From a bacterium (GTDB taxonomy: Bacteria > UBA4055): a stretch of 38,437 bases of DNA. Of the stretch, positions 24,501 through 31,571 are shown in pieces. How positions within the stretch are numbered: position 1 is the stretch's first letter; every line of letters begins with the position of its first letter. The notes under the pieces are model-generated. The model ran no database searches and was not told the origin of the DNA. It worked only from the letters and a program-made list of their open reading frames with translations. The stretch spans positions 1 through 38,437 of the forward strand of contig JAKQBN010000066.1 in the NCBI GenBank assembly GCA_029559475.1, in the 5' to 3' direction. The translations under genes and the position numbers were made by a program.

Positions 24501-25742
24501 CCCAATGTATTGAACACAGTTAAATTCGTTAACGGTGTTGTAGAGTGGAAGGAAGAATATGAAAAGCTGGTTTCGGGATATATTGATGCTCATATCAAAG
24601 CGCAGCTTTTTAATAACAGCTATTTCTATCTGCTTAAATCTATCGGACTTCTGGTGGAAAAGGATCTTTTAAAGAACGATTATTCAGAAAGGCTAACTTA
24701 CGGGCTCGAAATGGCATACAAGCTGAAAGATCTGGAAAATATGTTCGTAATGTATACTACCCTCTCGACTTATCACTATTATAAAGGCAATTACGAAAAA
24801 TCGCTTTACTGGGACGAGAAAAAGATCCATCTGAAACAGAAGCTGAAAAAAGAGCTTAATACGAATGATATAGGTGATATCGCTACAACAAAAGCAAATC
24901 TCTATTATCCGCTCGGAGAGGTTATTTCTCTGATTCAGGAATCCAGAAGGCAGGCCAAGGAGAAAAATGAGCTTTCCAATTACATACTTAATATTACGAA
25001 CGAATTTATTCTTCTTCACAGGAAAGGTGATCTTAAGAACGCCAAGTCCGCTATCCGAAAAGCGTATCTGTATTTCAAAACTATTCCCGACCAGGAGATT
25101 TTAAGGAATTATGACAGGTGCGCCAAATATTTTCCGGAGGTGTTTTCTAAAAAAGAAGCTGTGGAAGACACTGAAAAGCTTTTGTCCGAGAATACTGTTT
25201 CGGCTGAAGTATTCAGGAAAATGAAGGAACTGCTCGATAAATATTATGAGTTCAATATCTGCTACCGATGGGCTCCGGCTATGATGGAAGAGATACTTTC
25301 GGGTAATCTCGAGATCGAAACGCCGATGATGCTTCTTCATTACCTCAAGCAGTACAGGCGGCTGCCCGTTCCCGAAAAAGTTTTCGGGAAGATAGAACCG
25401 CGGTATCTGAATCCGGAATGTACGGGCGATCATCTGGTTTTCCTTGTCACGAAATTTATGATGTCTAAGGATTTCGGTCTGACCGATTCTATATTCGAGT
25501 TTTCTAGAAAGCTTCATATTGCCGGATATGTTATGATCAATATTTACACGATCATCCCTTTCATGGAATTCGCGCTTATGGTAAATATCTCGAAAGACAG
25601 GCTTAAAAGATTTATCGAATTTTATGAGGAGATCAGTTCTTATCTTTACGAGAATATGGACGAAGATCAGATCGGCCTTTTTGAATCTACTTATTTTTTC
25701 AGGCGCGGCAAAAAAATAATAGAATATTATAATAATCTGTAA
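21561..25742 (+). CDS. PAS domain-Ser/Thr kinase-ATPase-TPR signalling protein (kinase 2)
   Basis: 1393 residues; a full-length paralogue of kinase 1 with about 138 extra residues in front. Residues 10-130 are a PAS domain (IFDSSHDAFIISDIKTKIVYANRSA, FGYETGAMIGMSIL, RKKNGDVFPIEL, FVTQIKDISDRR), a likely sensor of redox, ligand or light. The kinase follows: LGSGSQGLI, HFDIKPEN (274-281, D276), DFG (297-299) and GTLSYIAPE. Walker A is GLSGTGKS (461-468); a Walker B-like segment is LTLLFDNYERYD. The helical C-terminal half has the TPR-like unit YHYYKGNYEKSLYWDEK, and the end LFESTYFFRRGKKIIEYY. Again the HRD Arg is Phe. The ATG lacks a close ribosome site (AAGG is 11 bases away). Kinase 1 lacks the PAS part, so the two probably receive different signals. 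Confidence 0.9.
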   Translation: MTDKKNIFSESAQKRIFDSSHDAFIISDIKTKIVYANRSAHKIFGYETGAMIGMSILESMPEDKRDNYFKDMEKSLKGETVSNSDSGQELYARKKNGDVFPIELTYIHYRQNEEDYFVTQIKDISDRRKFEKEQTGDGPSSEGRLIDSLFRIEKQLGSGSQGLIYHVKTVASGFDLALKLINIPSETKFQMEDIIESVKAEFSIIKSLHHRNIIGVYDFGCDKNLDKYYYTMDYLQGMDLRDYVAQNPRSSHFPSIVYQILDGLNYLHSNNIIHFDIKPENIFIINKGNDPQVKILDFGLSEIKKHNNQNLSAKGTLSYIAPEFFLDPTKISPKIDLYSLGISLIHVNKGMKGTGTESIGKGSILQALNAEYERNMELLDTFRDKKIKSFISQLTEKNPGTRISSAVEAIIWLNRIFGTNFKIPSVHHITSFLNNPKFVLRDEACNKLKEYRSGGSVLLTGLSGTGKSKLLNQLVFESSLDLQKVLKIYLDDNTSEDFFTGKILLKKLYNLYRSDINIEDEYAKITADLESIIEKEQDYSYIFDDIIALIFKCSSAASRLTLLFDNYERYDTESARFVNRLFNINKNTAQAFIVISVATDKMNETVSQSYKLMEFDPEVTKIDLPLLSYDETHEAIELFLGKIGSLPADFAKKIYDHSGGNFRRLMVYFDEFFQNGILNYVSGLLLFRDQEKFNTILRSKNGKSLKSLTEGLDDDEMYVLKLLCVTINKLTIDEIKGFISLNEYDLKTTLNKLFASELISGYNDLYKAIRSEVKNFVFKRCTTEELIRIYTFIAELQHEDKFSQYAVLLIKAFISPAPLKNLSTIDRYIERLEKGDTNDNLFYLLLNSLKIATDKELRFRLEVNYARFLMKKDTVKAVKLIENLDVFYRKKDRDISNKISFIRLKLKVLDFEKYNYDAFSFVEKAMPVMEAGMKAEEIYILLTDFIKNLLDSGEYFSQGVKIITLLESKFARDVYVPFEYPNVLNTVKFVNGVVEWKEEYEKLVSGYIDAHIKAQLFNNSYFYLLKSIGLLVEKDLLKNDYSERLTYGLEMAYKLKDLENMFVMYTTLSTYHYYKGNYEKSLYWDEKKIHLKQKLKKELNTNDIGDIATTKANLYYPLGEVISLIQESRRQAKEKNELSNYILNITNEFILLHRKGDLKNAKSAIRKAYLYFKTIPDQEILRNYDRCAKYFPEVFSKKEAVEDTEKLLSENTVSAEVFRKMKELLDKYYEFNICYRWAPAMMEEILSGNLEIETPMMLLHYLKQYRRLPVPEKVFGKIEPRYLNPECTGDHLVFLVTKFMMSKDFGLTDSIFEFSRKLHIAGYVMINIYTIIPFMEFALMVNISKDRLKRFIEFYEEISSYLYENMDEDQIGLFESTYFFRRGKKIIEYYNNL

Positions 25743-26082
25743 TTAATATCACTCGACATAACTTCATCTAAAAAACGGACCCTGCCTCATCAGGCCATTT
25801 GCTATTTTATTGCTGATTTCGCACCGGCGGGCGAAGAGGTGTAACGGGATCCGTTTTTATACGAATTATGTCTCGCTCCATAGCCGGCATAGATTTAAAA
25901 GCGAGTCATATATTTTGAGGAACCTGTAGCGCATAGAACGCGCCTGATATAATTCATGAAGGATCGACATCCGTTACGTATTTGATCCCGCCGGTACGTG
26001 TTGATCTCAAACAAGCAATTGAACGGATGTCTGCAGGATGAGATCTTGAATGAAGTTATATCAGGCATGTTAATATCAATTT
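25741..26082. repeat. Intergenic element with terminal and nested inverted repeats (MITE-like or structured RNA)
   Basis: There is no gene between kinase 2 and the lipoprotein gene (25743-26137). The ends pair: GACATAACTTCAT (25755-25767) with ATGAAGTTATATC (26050-26062), 12 of 13, and the similarity continues outward (AATTAATATC against GATATTAAC, reversed). Inside are AAAAACGGA (25771-25779) with TCCGTTTTT (25850-25858), TATGTCTCGCT (25867-25877) with AGCGAGTCATA (25900-25910, one mismatch), and GACATCCGTT (25966-25975) with AACGGATGTC (26022-26031). The order gives one closing stem and at least three branches. A non-autonomous element with 30-bp terminal repeats, or a structured RNA of about 310 nt, would both fit. 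No transposase is near. Confidence 0.55.
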
Positions 26083-26137
26083 ATGTTGTCTGATTCTAAA
26101 AATGATATGGCGAGACAATGCCGAGCAGAAACCAACC

Positions 26138-26674
26138 CTATTTCCGGTCCCATTCGCCTTTCTTGTTCCGGTAGAAAGTTTTATCCGGAGATTCAGTTAT
26201 ATTCATATTAAAAAATGACTCGTAAACTTCGTCAGGAGCCGAATTGAATTTGGCATCCGTCTCAATAATTCTCTGCATTATAAGAGATCTGGCCTTATTT
26301 TCCTTTTCGATAACGGTGTATGCGTTTTCCCGGAAAATTTTATCCGACTCTTCGAGTCCGTCTTTATCAACTACTTCAACAAGACCTTTCTGGTTCTCCC
26401 CGATAAAACCCTTTATCTTAAGCTCGTTAATATCGTCCTTAAAAAATTCCCTGTCCCTGACAGCCTCGACAACATCTTTTCTGTCTGCAGTGATCTTAAT
26501 ATCTCCCGAACCCCTCTCTGAAGCGATCATCCATGCGTCCTCTTTGATCTTGGCGTATTCACCCATCACCTGATTCTCGAGCGCGGTCTTTTCGCCGGTG
26601 ATCTTAATATCCGGAATTTTAACCGTACATGACATCAAAAATAGAGTTAAAATAATTAAAAGGAAAGTTCTCAT
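26138..26674 (-). CDS. DUF1318 (YdbL-like) lipoprotein
   Basis: 178 residues. The N-terminus MRTFLLIILTLFLMSCTVKI has a lipobox (LMSC) with the lipidated Cys at residue 16, so it is a lipoprotein. The segment IKITGEKTALENQVMGEYAKIKEDAWMIAS and the C-terminal half (KGFIGENQKGLVEVV, ENKARSLIMQRII, YRNKKGEWDRK) fit the DUF1318 family, whose members in enterobacteria sit in the ydbL gene next to ynbE and ydbH. Its role is in the envelope but not settled. It starts two bases after the dapB stop, so it is read from the same operon. Confidence 0.8.
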   Translation of the reverse strand: MRTFLLIILTLFLMSCTVKIPDIKITGEKTALENQVMGEYAKIKEDAWMIASERGSGDIKITADRKDVVEAVRDREFFKDDINELKIKGFIGENQKGLVEVVDKDGLEESDKIFRENAYTVIEKENKARSLIMQRIIETDAKFNSAPDEVYESFFNMNITESPDKTFYRNKKGEWDRK

Positions 26675-26676
26675 TT

Positions 26677-27441
26677 TTACACCCTGAAAAGATCGTCCAT
26701 TCCGTAAAGCCTGTTCTCTTTCTGCCTGACCAGAAAGTCGACAGCCTTAAAAACACCGGATGCGAAAGTTCTTCTTGAAGTAGCTTTATGGGAGAGTTCC
26801 AGCCTCTCGCCGTTCCCGGCGAAAATAACCGTATGGTCGCCTACGACATCCCCTCCTCTTAGCGTATGAATAGCGATCTCAGACCGTTTTCGCGGCTCAT
26901 AGGTACCTTTTCTGCCGTATATCGTGCTGTAATCAGGATTACCCTTTAGAAGCATATCTCTCAATTTAAGAGCTGTCCCGCTTGGGGCATCCGCTTTCTG
27001 ATTATGATGCATCTCGAGGATCTCGATATCGTAATCATCCTTTGCCATCGATGATATCGTGTTAAGAAGTTTTCCCAGAATAAATATACCAAGAGAGAAA
27101 TTTGGCGAATAGAAAACGCGGCCTTTCTCAGATATTTTTCTTATCTCTTCCATTTCATCATCCGTAAAGCCTGTAGTTCCGGTCAGAAACGGCCTGTTGT
27201 TCTCAATAGATATCTTCAAATGTTCCATGCATGACTTTTTGGACGTAAAATCAACTACGACATCAACATCATCATGGTCGATTATATCGATAAGTTTTAT
27301 GCCGATGCCGAGATTAGTAAGAACGCATTTTTCAGGGGTCTCTATAATGTATGAAACGTTAAAATCTTTTGAATCGGAACAGAAATCGGTTAAAACTTTT
27401 CCCATTTTTCCGTATCCGCCGCATAAAGCTATATTTATCAT
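26677..27441 (-). CDS. dapB: 4-hydroxy-tetrahydrodipicolinate reductase
   Basis: 254 residues from the ATG at 27441; the longer frame to 27555 overlaps the preceding gene and lacks a start signal. It reduces hydroxytetrahydrodipicolinate with NAD(P)H for diaminopimelate and lysine synthesis. Motifs: nucleotide-binding GGYGKMGK near the N-terminus, VVVDFTSK, LTGTTGF, YSPNFSLGIFI, and the active-site block EMHHNQKADAPSGTALKL with its His-His and Lys, followed by GRKGTYEPRKRSEIAIHTLRGG. Complete and of normal length. No other lysine genes are in the window. Confidence 0.97.
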   Translation of the reverse strand: MINIALCGGYGKMGKVLTDFCSDSKDFNVSYIIETPEKCVLTNLGIGIKLIDIIDHDDVDVVVDFTSKKSCMEHLKISIENNRPFLTGTTGFTDDEMEEIRKISEKGRVFYSPNFSLGIFILGKLLNTISSMAKDDYDIEILEMHHNQKADAPSGTALKLRDMLLKGNPDYSTIYGRKGTYEPRKRSEIAIHTLRGGDVVGDHTVIFAGNGERLELSHKATSRRTFASGVFKAVDFLVRQKENRLYGMDDLFRV

Positions 27442-27521
27442 TTCCCGGCCCCCGTATTTTTCAATCTTCAGAAAATATATAAAAATGTTTGAAATTATAC
27501 AAGCGGAATAAAAAGTCTGAT

Positions 27522-28238
27522 CTAAATACTGTATCCGTCTATACGCTTGAGCCATCCGTTAAGAAAGGTGAGGTCGTTCCAGTCCTCGGTATAGTTATTG
27601 ACTCTGCGGGTAAGCGTTTCTTCGGCTGATCTGATAAAGTTTTCTAGATCGGGAAGTTTCATGTTCTCAAGTACCTGCAGAAGGCCCCATCCTTCGCCGC
27701 GGATCCTTTCTTTCGGATCAAGACCGGTTCCTTTAAAGTTCAGATAATCCACGACAGCGAACCTGCCCTGCCTGGAAGCTGACAGAGCCTTAAGTTTATC
27801 GGCAACATGCGGATTCTTATTAAGTATCTCTTTAATTGAATCCATTGCTTTGAATAGAATAAAACCCGCCTGAATGTACGTGGTCGAAGCGAGCCATTCT
27901 ATGATCTCGTCCTTAACCGGATCGTAGTCAAGATCGGTCTTGCTTTTCCATGGGCATCCGGTCATTTTATGTCTGTCAATGAATTCTGGTACAGGCTCGT
28001 TTTTTTCGAGATAAAATGCAATAAGCTCAGGGAACTGCTCGACAAAAGGCAGCCTGCTTCCTGCTGGAAGCCAGATGAAATGGCCCACGCCGAAATTAGC
28101 GAAATCTTCTTTCGGGCTCCACCATACAAGGTATTTTTTCTGCGAACCACATTCGTTGGCAAAGAATTTTATTCCCATCTGCCGGAATTCATCGGCCGAA
28201 ACAGATCTGAGATTATCCATGATTACTTTTTCAGGCAT
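27522..28238 (-). CDS. Conserved protein of unknown function
   Basis: 238 residues. Conserved-looking parts: FFANECGSQKKYLVWWSPKEDF, FGVGHFIWLPAGS, KMTGCPWKS, RQGRFAVVDYLNFKGTGL and IRGEGWGLLQVLENM. I recognise this pattern from an uncharacterised family in many Gram-negative bacteria, where it is usually annotated as hypothetical. There is no signal peptide or membrane segment. Many Trp and Phe, together with the NEC and GCPW cysteines, suggest an enzyme-like fold. It overlaps the end of the cyclo-ligase gene by 8 bp with a GGAG inside that gene, so it is translationally coupled. Confidence 0.75.
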   Translation of the reverse strand: MPEKVIMDNLRSVSADEFRQMGIKFFANECGSQKKYLVWWSPKEDFANFGVGHFIWLPAGSRLPFVEQFPELIAFYLEKNEPVPEFIDRHKMTGCPWKSKTDLDYDPVKDEIIEWLASTTYIQAGFILFKAMDSIKEILNKNPHVADKLKALSASRQGRFAVVDYLNFKGTGLDPKERIRGEGWGLLQVLENMKLPDLENFIRSAEETLTRRVNNYTEDWNDLTFLNGWLKRIDGYSI

Positions 28239-28785
28239 ATATTACTCCATCCATTTTTATATCGTGAGGTTCGACCGGCACTTCTTCCACCATCTGAAAA
28301 TCATAACACACGCCGAGAAGATGCGTTCTCCCTTTGAATTTATGCAGTATTTTATCATAATACGCCTTTCCCCTTCCCATCCGGTTGTTGTGACCGTCGA
28401 AGGCTATTCCCGGAACCAGTACCAGCTCTATTGAATCAAAATCCGAAAACGGTTGTCCATCTGGTTCCGGTATTGAATATAGATCACCTGCGACAAGGCT
28501 CTCCGCTCCGTTAAATTCCTTTAAATGAAGTTCATCGCCGTTTATAGCGGGCAGTATGAATTTTTTTACTCCTGACCATTTTTTAATAAGGTGCCGGGTA
28601 TCTATCTCGTCATCCATCGCCCAGTATATAAAGATCGTTTGCGCTTTTAAAAACATTTCATTTTTCTCTATCCTGTGCATTAAAAGGACAGATCTTTTAT
28701 CCCTTTCGGCCGGACTGAGATGTGCTTTAAGCTGCCTGATTAGCTTTCTCAGCTCTTTTTTTCTTAAATGGATCTCATCAGTCAA
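28231..28785 (-). CDS. 5-formyltetrahydrofolate cyclo-ligase
   Basis: 184 residues; the ATP-dependent enzyme that turns 5-formyl-THF into 5,10-methenyl-THF in one-carbon metabolism. N-terminal RKKELRKLIRQLKAHLSPAERDKRS, IFIYWAMDDEIDTRHLI, and the ATP-binding motif LVLVPGIAFDGHNNRMGRGKAYYDK, then GVCYDFQMVEEVPVEPHDIKMDGVI are all typical. Length is normal. The genes for this enzyme, the unknown protein, dapB and the lipoprotein run in one direction with short gaps and are probably one operon. Confidence 0.95.
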   Translation of the reverse strand: MTDEIHLRKKELRKLIRQLKAHLSPAERDKRSVLLMHRIEKNEMFLKAQTIFIYWAMDDEIDTRHLIKKWSGVKKFILPAINGDELHLKEFNGAESLVAGDLYSIPEPDGQPFSDFDSIELVLVPGIAFDGHNNRMGRGKAYYDKILHKFKGRTHLLGVCYDFQMVEEVPVEPHDIKMDGVIYA

Positions 28786-28880
28786 TTTAGCGCCTTCCTT
28801 TTTTGATGTAATATAAAGAATTAATTTTTAATGGGAGATAAAATTGTTTATTTTCCACATATTATTAAAAGGCTGATTTG

Positions 28881-29654
28881 ATGAAAGTAGAGCAGGCGAA
28901 GAAGTATATTGAAATAAAACTTGATACTAAAGATGTCAGTATCGCTGTTGTACTTGGCAGCGGGCTGTCGTTCCTCGAAGATTCGCTTGAGGGTCTGAAA
29001 AAGATCAGTACGGCTGATATTCCCGGTTATCCTGTTTCGACGGTCATCGGGCATAAAGGCACGATGAGCACGGGAACATATCTCGGTAAGAGGCTTCTTA
29101 TCATGGCGGGAAGAGTGCATTATTATGAAGGTTATTCGTACGAAGAAGTCGTGTTCCCAACATATATCATTCATTCACTCGGGATAAAAAAGCTTCTTCT
29201 GACGAACGCGGCAGGAGGTGTGAATAGGAATTATGCGCCCGGATCGCTAATTATTCTCGACAGCTACATCGCACCGTTTTCGAAAATATATAAAAATCCT
29301 GTAACCTCGCCGTATTCTGATAAACTGAATGCGCTTCTCGAAAAAGCTGCAGGAATTTCGAACGTCAGAGTTAGCAGAGGATGCTATGCGTACATGACCG
29401 GCCCGAGCTTTGAAACGAAAGCTGAAATTGACTTTTTAAGACTTTCAGGAGCTGACGCGGTCGGGATGTCTACCGTGCCCGAAACAGTTTGGGCAAAAGA
29501 ACTCGGGATAGAAACCGCCTGCGTTTCACGTATATCGAATTTTGCCGCCGGAATAACCGGAAGTTCACTTTCACACAAAGAAGTGCTGGAAACTTCGGCA
29601 GGATCGCAGGAAAGCTTTATTACTCTGTTAAAAGAGTTCATCAAACTTATCTGA
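28881..29654 (+). CDS. Purine nucleoside phosphorylase (trimeric, class II)
   Basis: 257 residues; splits inosine or guanosine with phosphate into base and ribose 1-phosphate. Motifs: VVLGSGLSFLE (phosphate loop), IMAGRVHYYEGYSYEEVVFP, KLLLTNAAGGVNRNYAPG, GPSFETKAEI, GADAVGMSTVPE and SRISNFAAGI (purine-site Glu and Asn). The ATG at 28881 is preferred over the adjacent TTG, with AAGG eight bases upstream. The glycine-rich start and full motif set indicate an active enzyme. It is divergent from the cyclo-ligase gene; the 95-bp gap is AT-rich and must hold promoters for both. Confidence 0.94.
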   Translation: MKVEQAKKYIEIKLDTKDVSIAVVLGSGLSFLEDSLEGLKKISTADIPGYPVSTVIGHKGTMSTGTYLGKRLLIMAGRVHYYEGYSYEEVVFPTYIIHSLGIKKLLLTNAAGGVNRNYAPGSLIILDSYIAPFSKIYKNPVTSPYSDKLNALLEKAAGISNVRVSRGCYAYMTGPSFETKAEIDFLRLSGADAVGMSTVPETVWAKELGIETACVSRISNFAAGITGSSLSHKEVLETSAGSQESFITLLKEFIKLI

Positions 29655-29665
29655 ATCATCAAATC

Positions 29666-29694
29666 TTTACATTCAGCCGTAAGTTGATTATATT
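29666..29694 (+). promoter_or_regulatory. Sigma70-like promoter for a leaderless mRNA
   Basis: TTTACA (29666-29671), 17 bp, TATATT (29689-29694). The A of the ATG at 29701 is seven bases after the -10 box, exactly where transcription should begin, and there is no ribosome site. Confidence 0.6.
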
Positions 29695-29700
29695 TATGCC

Positions 29701-30315
29701 ATGGAAAAAATGCAGTTCGTCACAATAGCCGAAAATGTTGAATATGAGATCGAAAAGATCAAAGGATCGAGGTTCATCGGCAGGCTTTATGGAATAAAAG
29801 ACAGATTCGAAGCGGAAAGAGACCTGGAAAAAATAAGAAAGATGTACTACGACGCTACCCATAACTGCTTTGCCTATACCGAAGGTCTTGGCGCGGAGAT
29901 ATATACACGCTCAAGTGATGACGGAGAACCTTCAGGCACAGCAGGCAGGCCGATAATGACAGTATTGGAATCGAGCGGGCTGTCTAATGCTCTCCTTGTC
30001 GTAACCAGATATTACGGAGGGACCAATCTGGGCACAGGGGGTCTGATCAAAGCATATACCGAAGCAGCCAAGGCCGTCATATCCTGTTCGAAAAGAAAAA
30101 CCGTAGAGATAAGGGAAGAACTCAAGTTCGCTCATAATTACGATCAAACGAGCATGGTAATGAATTTAATAGGAAAATATGAAGCTTCGGTTCTATCAGT
30201 TTCATACTCGGATAAAACGCAGGTGAAGGTGTCGGTGAACAGAGGTTTTTTGCAATATTTTATAGCTGAACTATTCGACAGAAGCTCAGGAACCGTCAGG
30301 GCGGAAAAATGCTGA
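29701..30315 (+). CDS. IMPACT/YigZ family protein
   Basis: 204 residues. Signatures: EIEKIKGSRFIGRLYGI, YDATHNCFAYTEG, SDDGEPSGTAGRPIM and ALLVVTRYYGGTNLGTGGLIKAY, followed by a ferredoxin-like C-terminal DUF1949-type domain. The bacterial family (UPF0029) is linked to translation control or proline peptidase-like binding but its reaction is unknown. It is the first gene of a run of three overlapping genes (7-bp overlap with the next). The start at 29701 has no Shine-Dalgarno and is probably leaderless. Confidence 0.93.
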   Translation: MEKMQFVTIAENVEYEIEKIKGSRFIGRLYGIKDRFEAERDLEKIRKMYYDATHNCFAYTEGLGAEIYTRSSDDGEPSGTAGRPIMTVLESSGLSNALLVVTRYYGGTNLGTGGLIKAYTEAAKAVISCSKRKTVEIREELKFAHNYDQTSMVMNLIGKYEASVLSVSYSDKTQVKVSVNRGFLQYFIAELFDRSSGTVRAEKC

Positions 30316-31571
30316 TAATTCTGGTTATAATAACCCTGATCCTTTCAGCATTTTTCTCTATGTCTGAAATTATATTCACGGTCGCGGACAGGATCAAGAT
30401 AAGAGTATTGAGCAAGGCTGGAGTGAAATCAGCTCTGTACGTCAAAAAGCTTATAAAGAATCCCGATAATTTCCTCGTTCCCGTTCTCGTCGGCAACAAT
30501 ATCGCAAATACGGCTTATGCTACTTTTTTCGCTTATCTTGTAGCAGACCTTAAATGGAACATATCCCAGTATCAGAGCACATTCGTAATTACCATCATAC
30601 TAGTTATATTTTCAGAGATGATCCCCAAGATACTGGGAAAAAAATACAGCAATCAGCTGGCTTCAAAGGTAGTATATCCGTTCCTGTTTTTAAAAGCGGT
30701 TTTTTATCCGATAACACACCTTGTAGACATAATAAGTAAAAGACTTTTGAAACTGATGGGTATCCACAGGGGAAAAGACAACTGGGTCGTAATTTCAAGA
30801 GACGATATCGGGGTGATTCTTGAGCAGGCTGAAAAAACCAGAGCCGTAAAAAAAGCCGATGCGGCGATCATTAAGAGCATCATGAACCTTGACGAACGTA
30901 AAGTTAAAGAGATAATGCTGCATCGAAAAAACATAATTGCTGTGGATATAAAAAGTCCTGTTTACCGCCTGAAAAAAATGATCATGCTGACATCTTTCTC
31001 AAAGATCATAGTTTACGACAACGATCTGGACGATATTAAGGGCGCGGCATTCGTGAACGATCTGCTCAAAGATCCCCAGGAGATAAAGGATATAATAAGA
31101 CCAGTGATGTTCATTCCCGAGAATGCAAGCGTTCTTACACTTTTCAAATCTTTGCAAAAAGAAAAATCGACGATCGCTATTGCTATCGATGAATTCGGAG
31201 GATGCGTCGGGCTCGTTACCATGCACGATATTCTTGAGCTTATAATAGGGAAAGTAGATGATCCGCACGATAGCCGGAAATCCGACAGAGGCATAATTTA
31301 CCGGTCTGAGAACAGGACGTTCATCGTCGCAGGAAATGCCGATCTTGAGGAACTTGACGGCATGATACGAAGTATTACAGGAGGAGACAAGGAGTTGTTC
31401 GGCGACAAAAATGAAACGGTGAACGGATTTATAATAAATCACCTCCAGAGGATACCGGAACTGGGCGAAACATTCGAAATTCGTGAGCTGAAGTTCAAGA
31501 TAGTAAAAGCGAGAAGAAATTTCGTGGAAACAATAATCATACAGCTTAAAGAAATGCGGGAGTCAGAATGA
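30309..31571 (+). CDS. CNNM/HlyC-CorC family membrane protein with CBS domains
   Basis: 420 residues. The N-terminal 180 are a DUF21/CNNM transmembrane domain (MLIILVIITLILSAFFSMSEI, NPDNFLVPVLVGNNIANTAY, ITIILVIFSEMIPKILGKKY). Two CBS domains follow (residues 205-325, VKEIMLHRKNIIAVDI and IRPVMFIPENASVLTLFKSL, ending with AIAIDEFGGCVGLVTMHDIL). The C-terminus is the CorC/HlyC FAD-binding-like domain (RTFIVAGNADLEELDGMI...). Such proteins handle Mg or Na efflux; the hemolysin name is historic. The start overlaps the IMPACT gene and the end overlaps the next gene by 4 bp (ATGA), so all three are one operon. Confidence 0.94.
   Translation: MLIILVIITLILSAFFSMSEIIFTVADRIKIRVLSKAGVKSALYVKKLIKNPDNFLVPVLVGNNIANTAYATFFAYLVADLKWNISQYQSTFVITIILVIFSEMIPKILGKKYSNQLASKVVYPFLFLKAVFYPITHLVDIISKRLLKLMGIHRGKDNWVVISRDDIGVILEQAEKTRAVKKADAAIIKSIMNLDERKVKEIMLHRKNIIAVDIKSPVYRLKKMIMLTSFSKIIVYDNDLDDIKGAAFVNDLLKDPQEIKDIIRPVMFIPENASVLTLFKSLQKEKSTIAIAIDEFGGCVGLVTMHDILELIIGKVDDPHDSRKSDRGIIYRSENRTFIVAGNADLEELDGMIRSITGGDKELFGDKNETVNGFIINHLQRIPELGETFEIRELKFKIVKARRNFVETIIIQLKEMRESE

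Noticed and set aside
20762-25767. Composite transposon around PUR and kinase 2
   Set aside because: The 14-bp inverted repeats are exact, but no transposase or target-site duplication is seen; recorded only as a repeat observation.
25743-26137. tmRNA, RNase P RNA or group II intron
   Set aside because: None of the conserved sequences of these RNAs was found; only the fold-back structure is supported.
27442-27555. 38-codon extension of dapB
   Set aside because: It overlaps the preceding gene and lacks similarity to the DapB start, which fits the Met at 27441.
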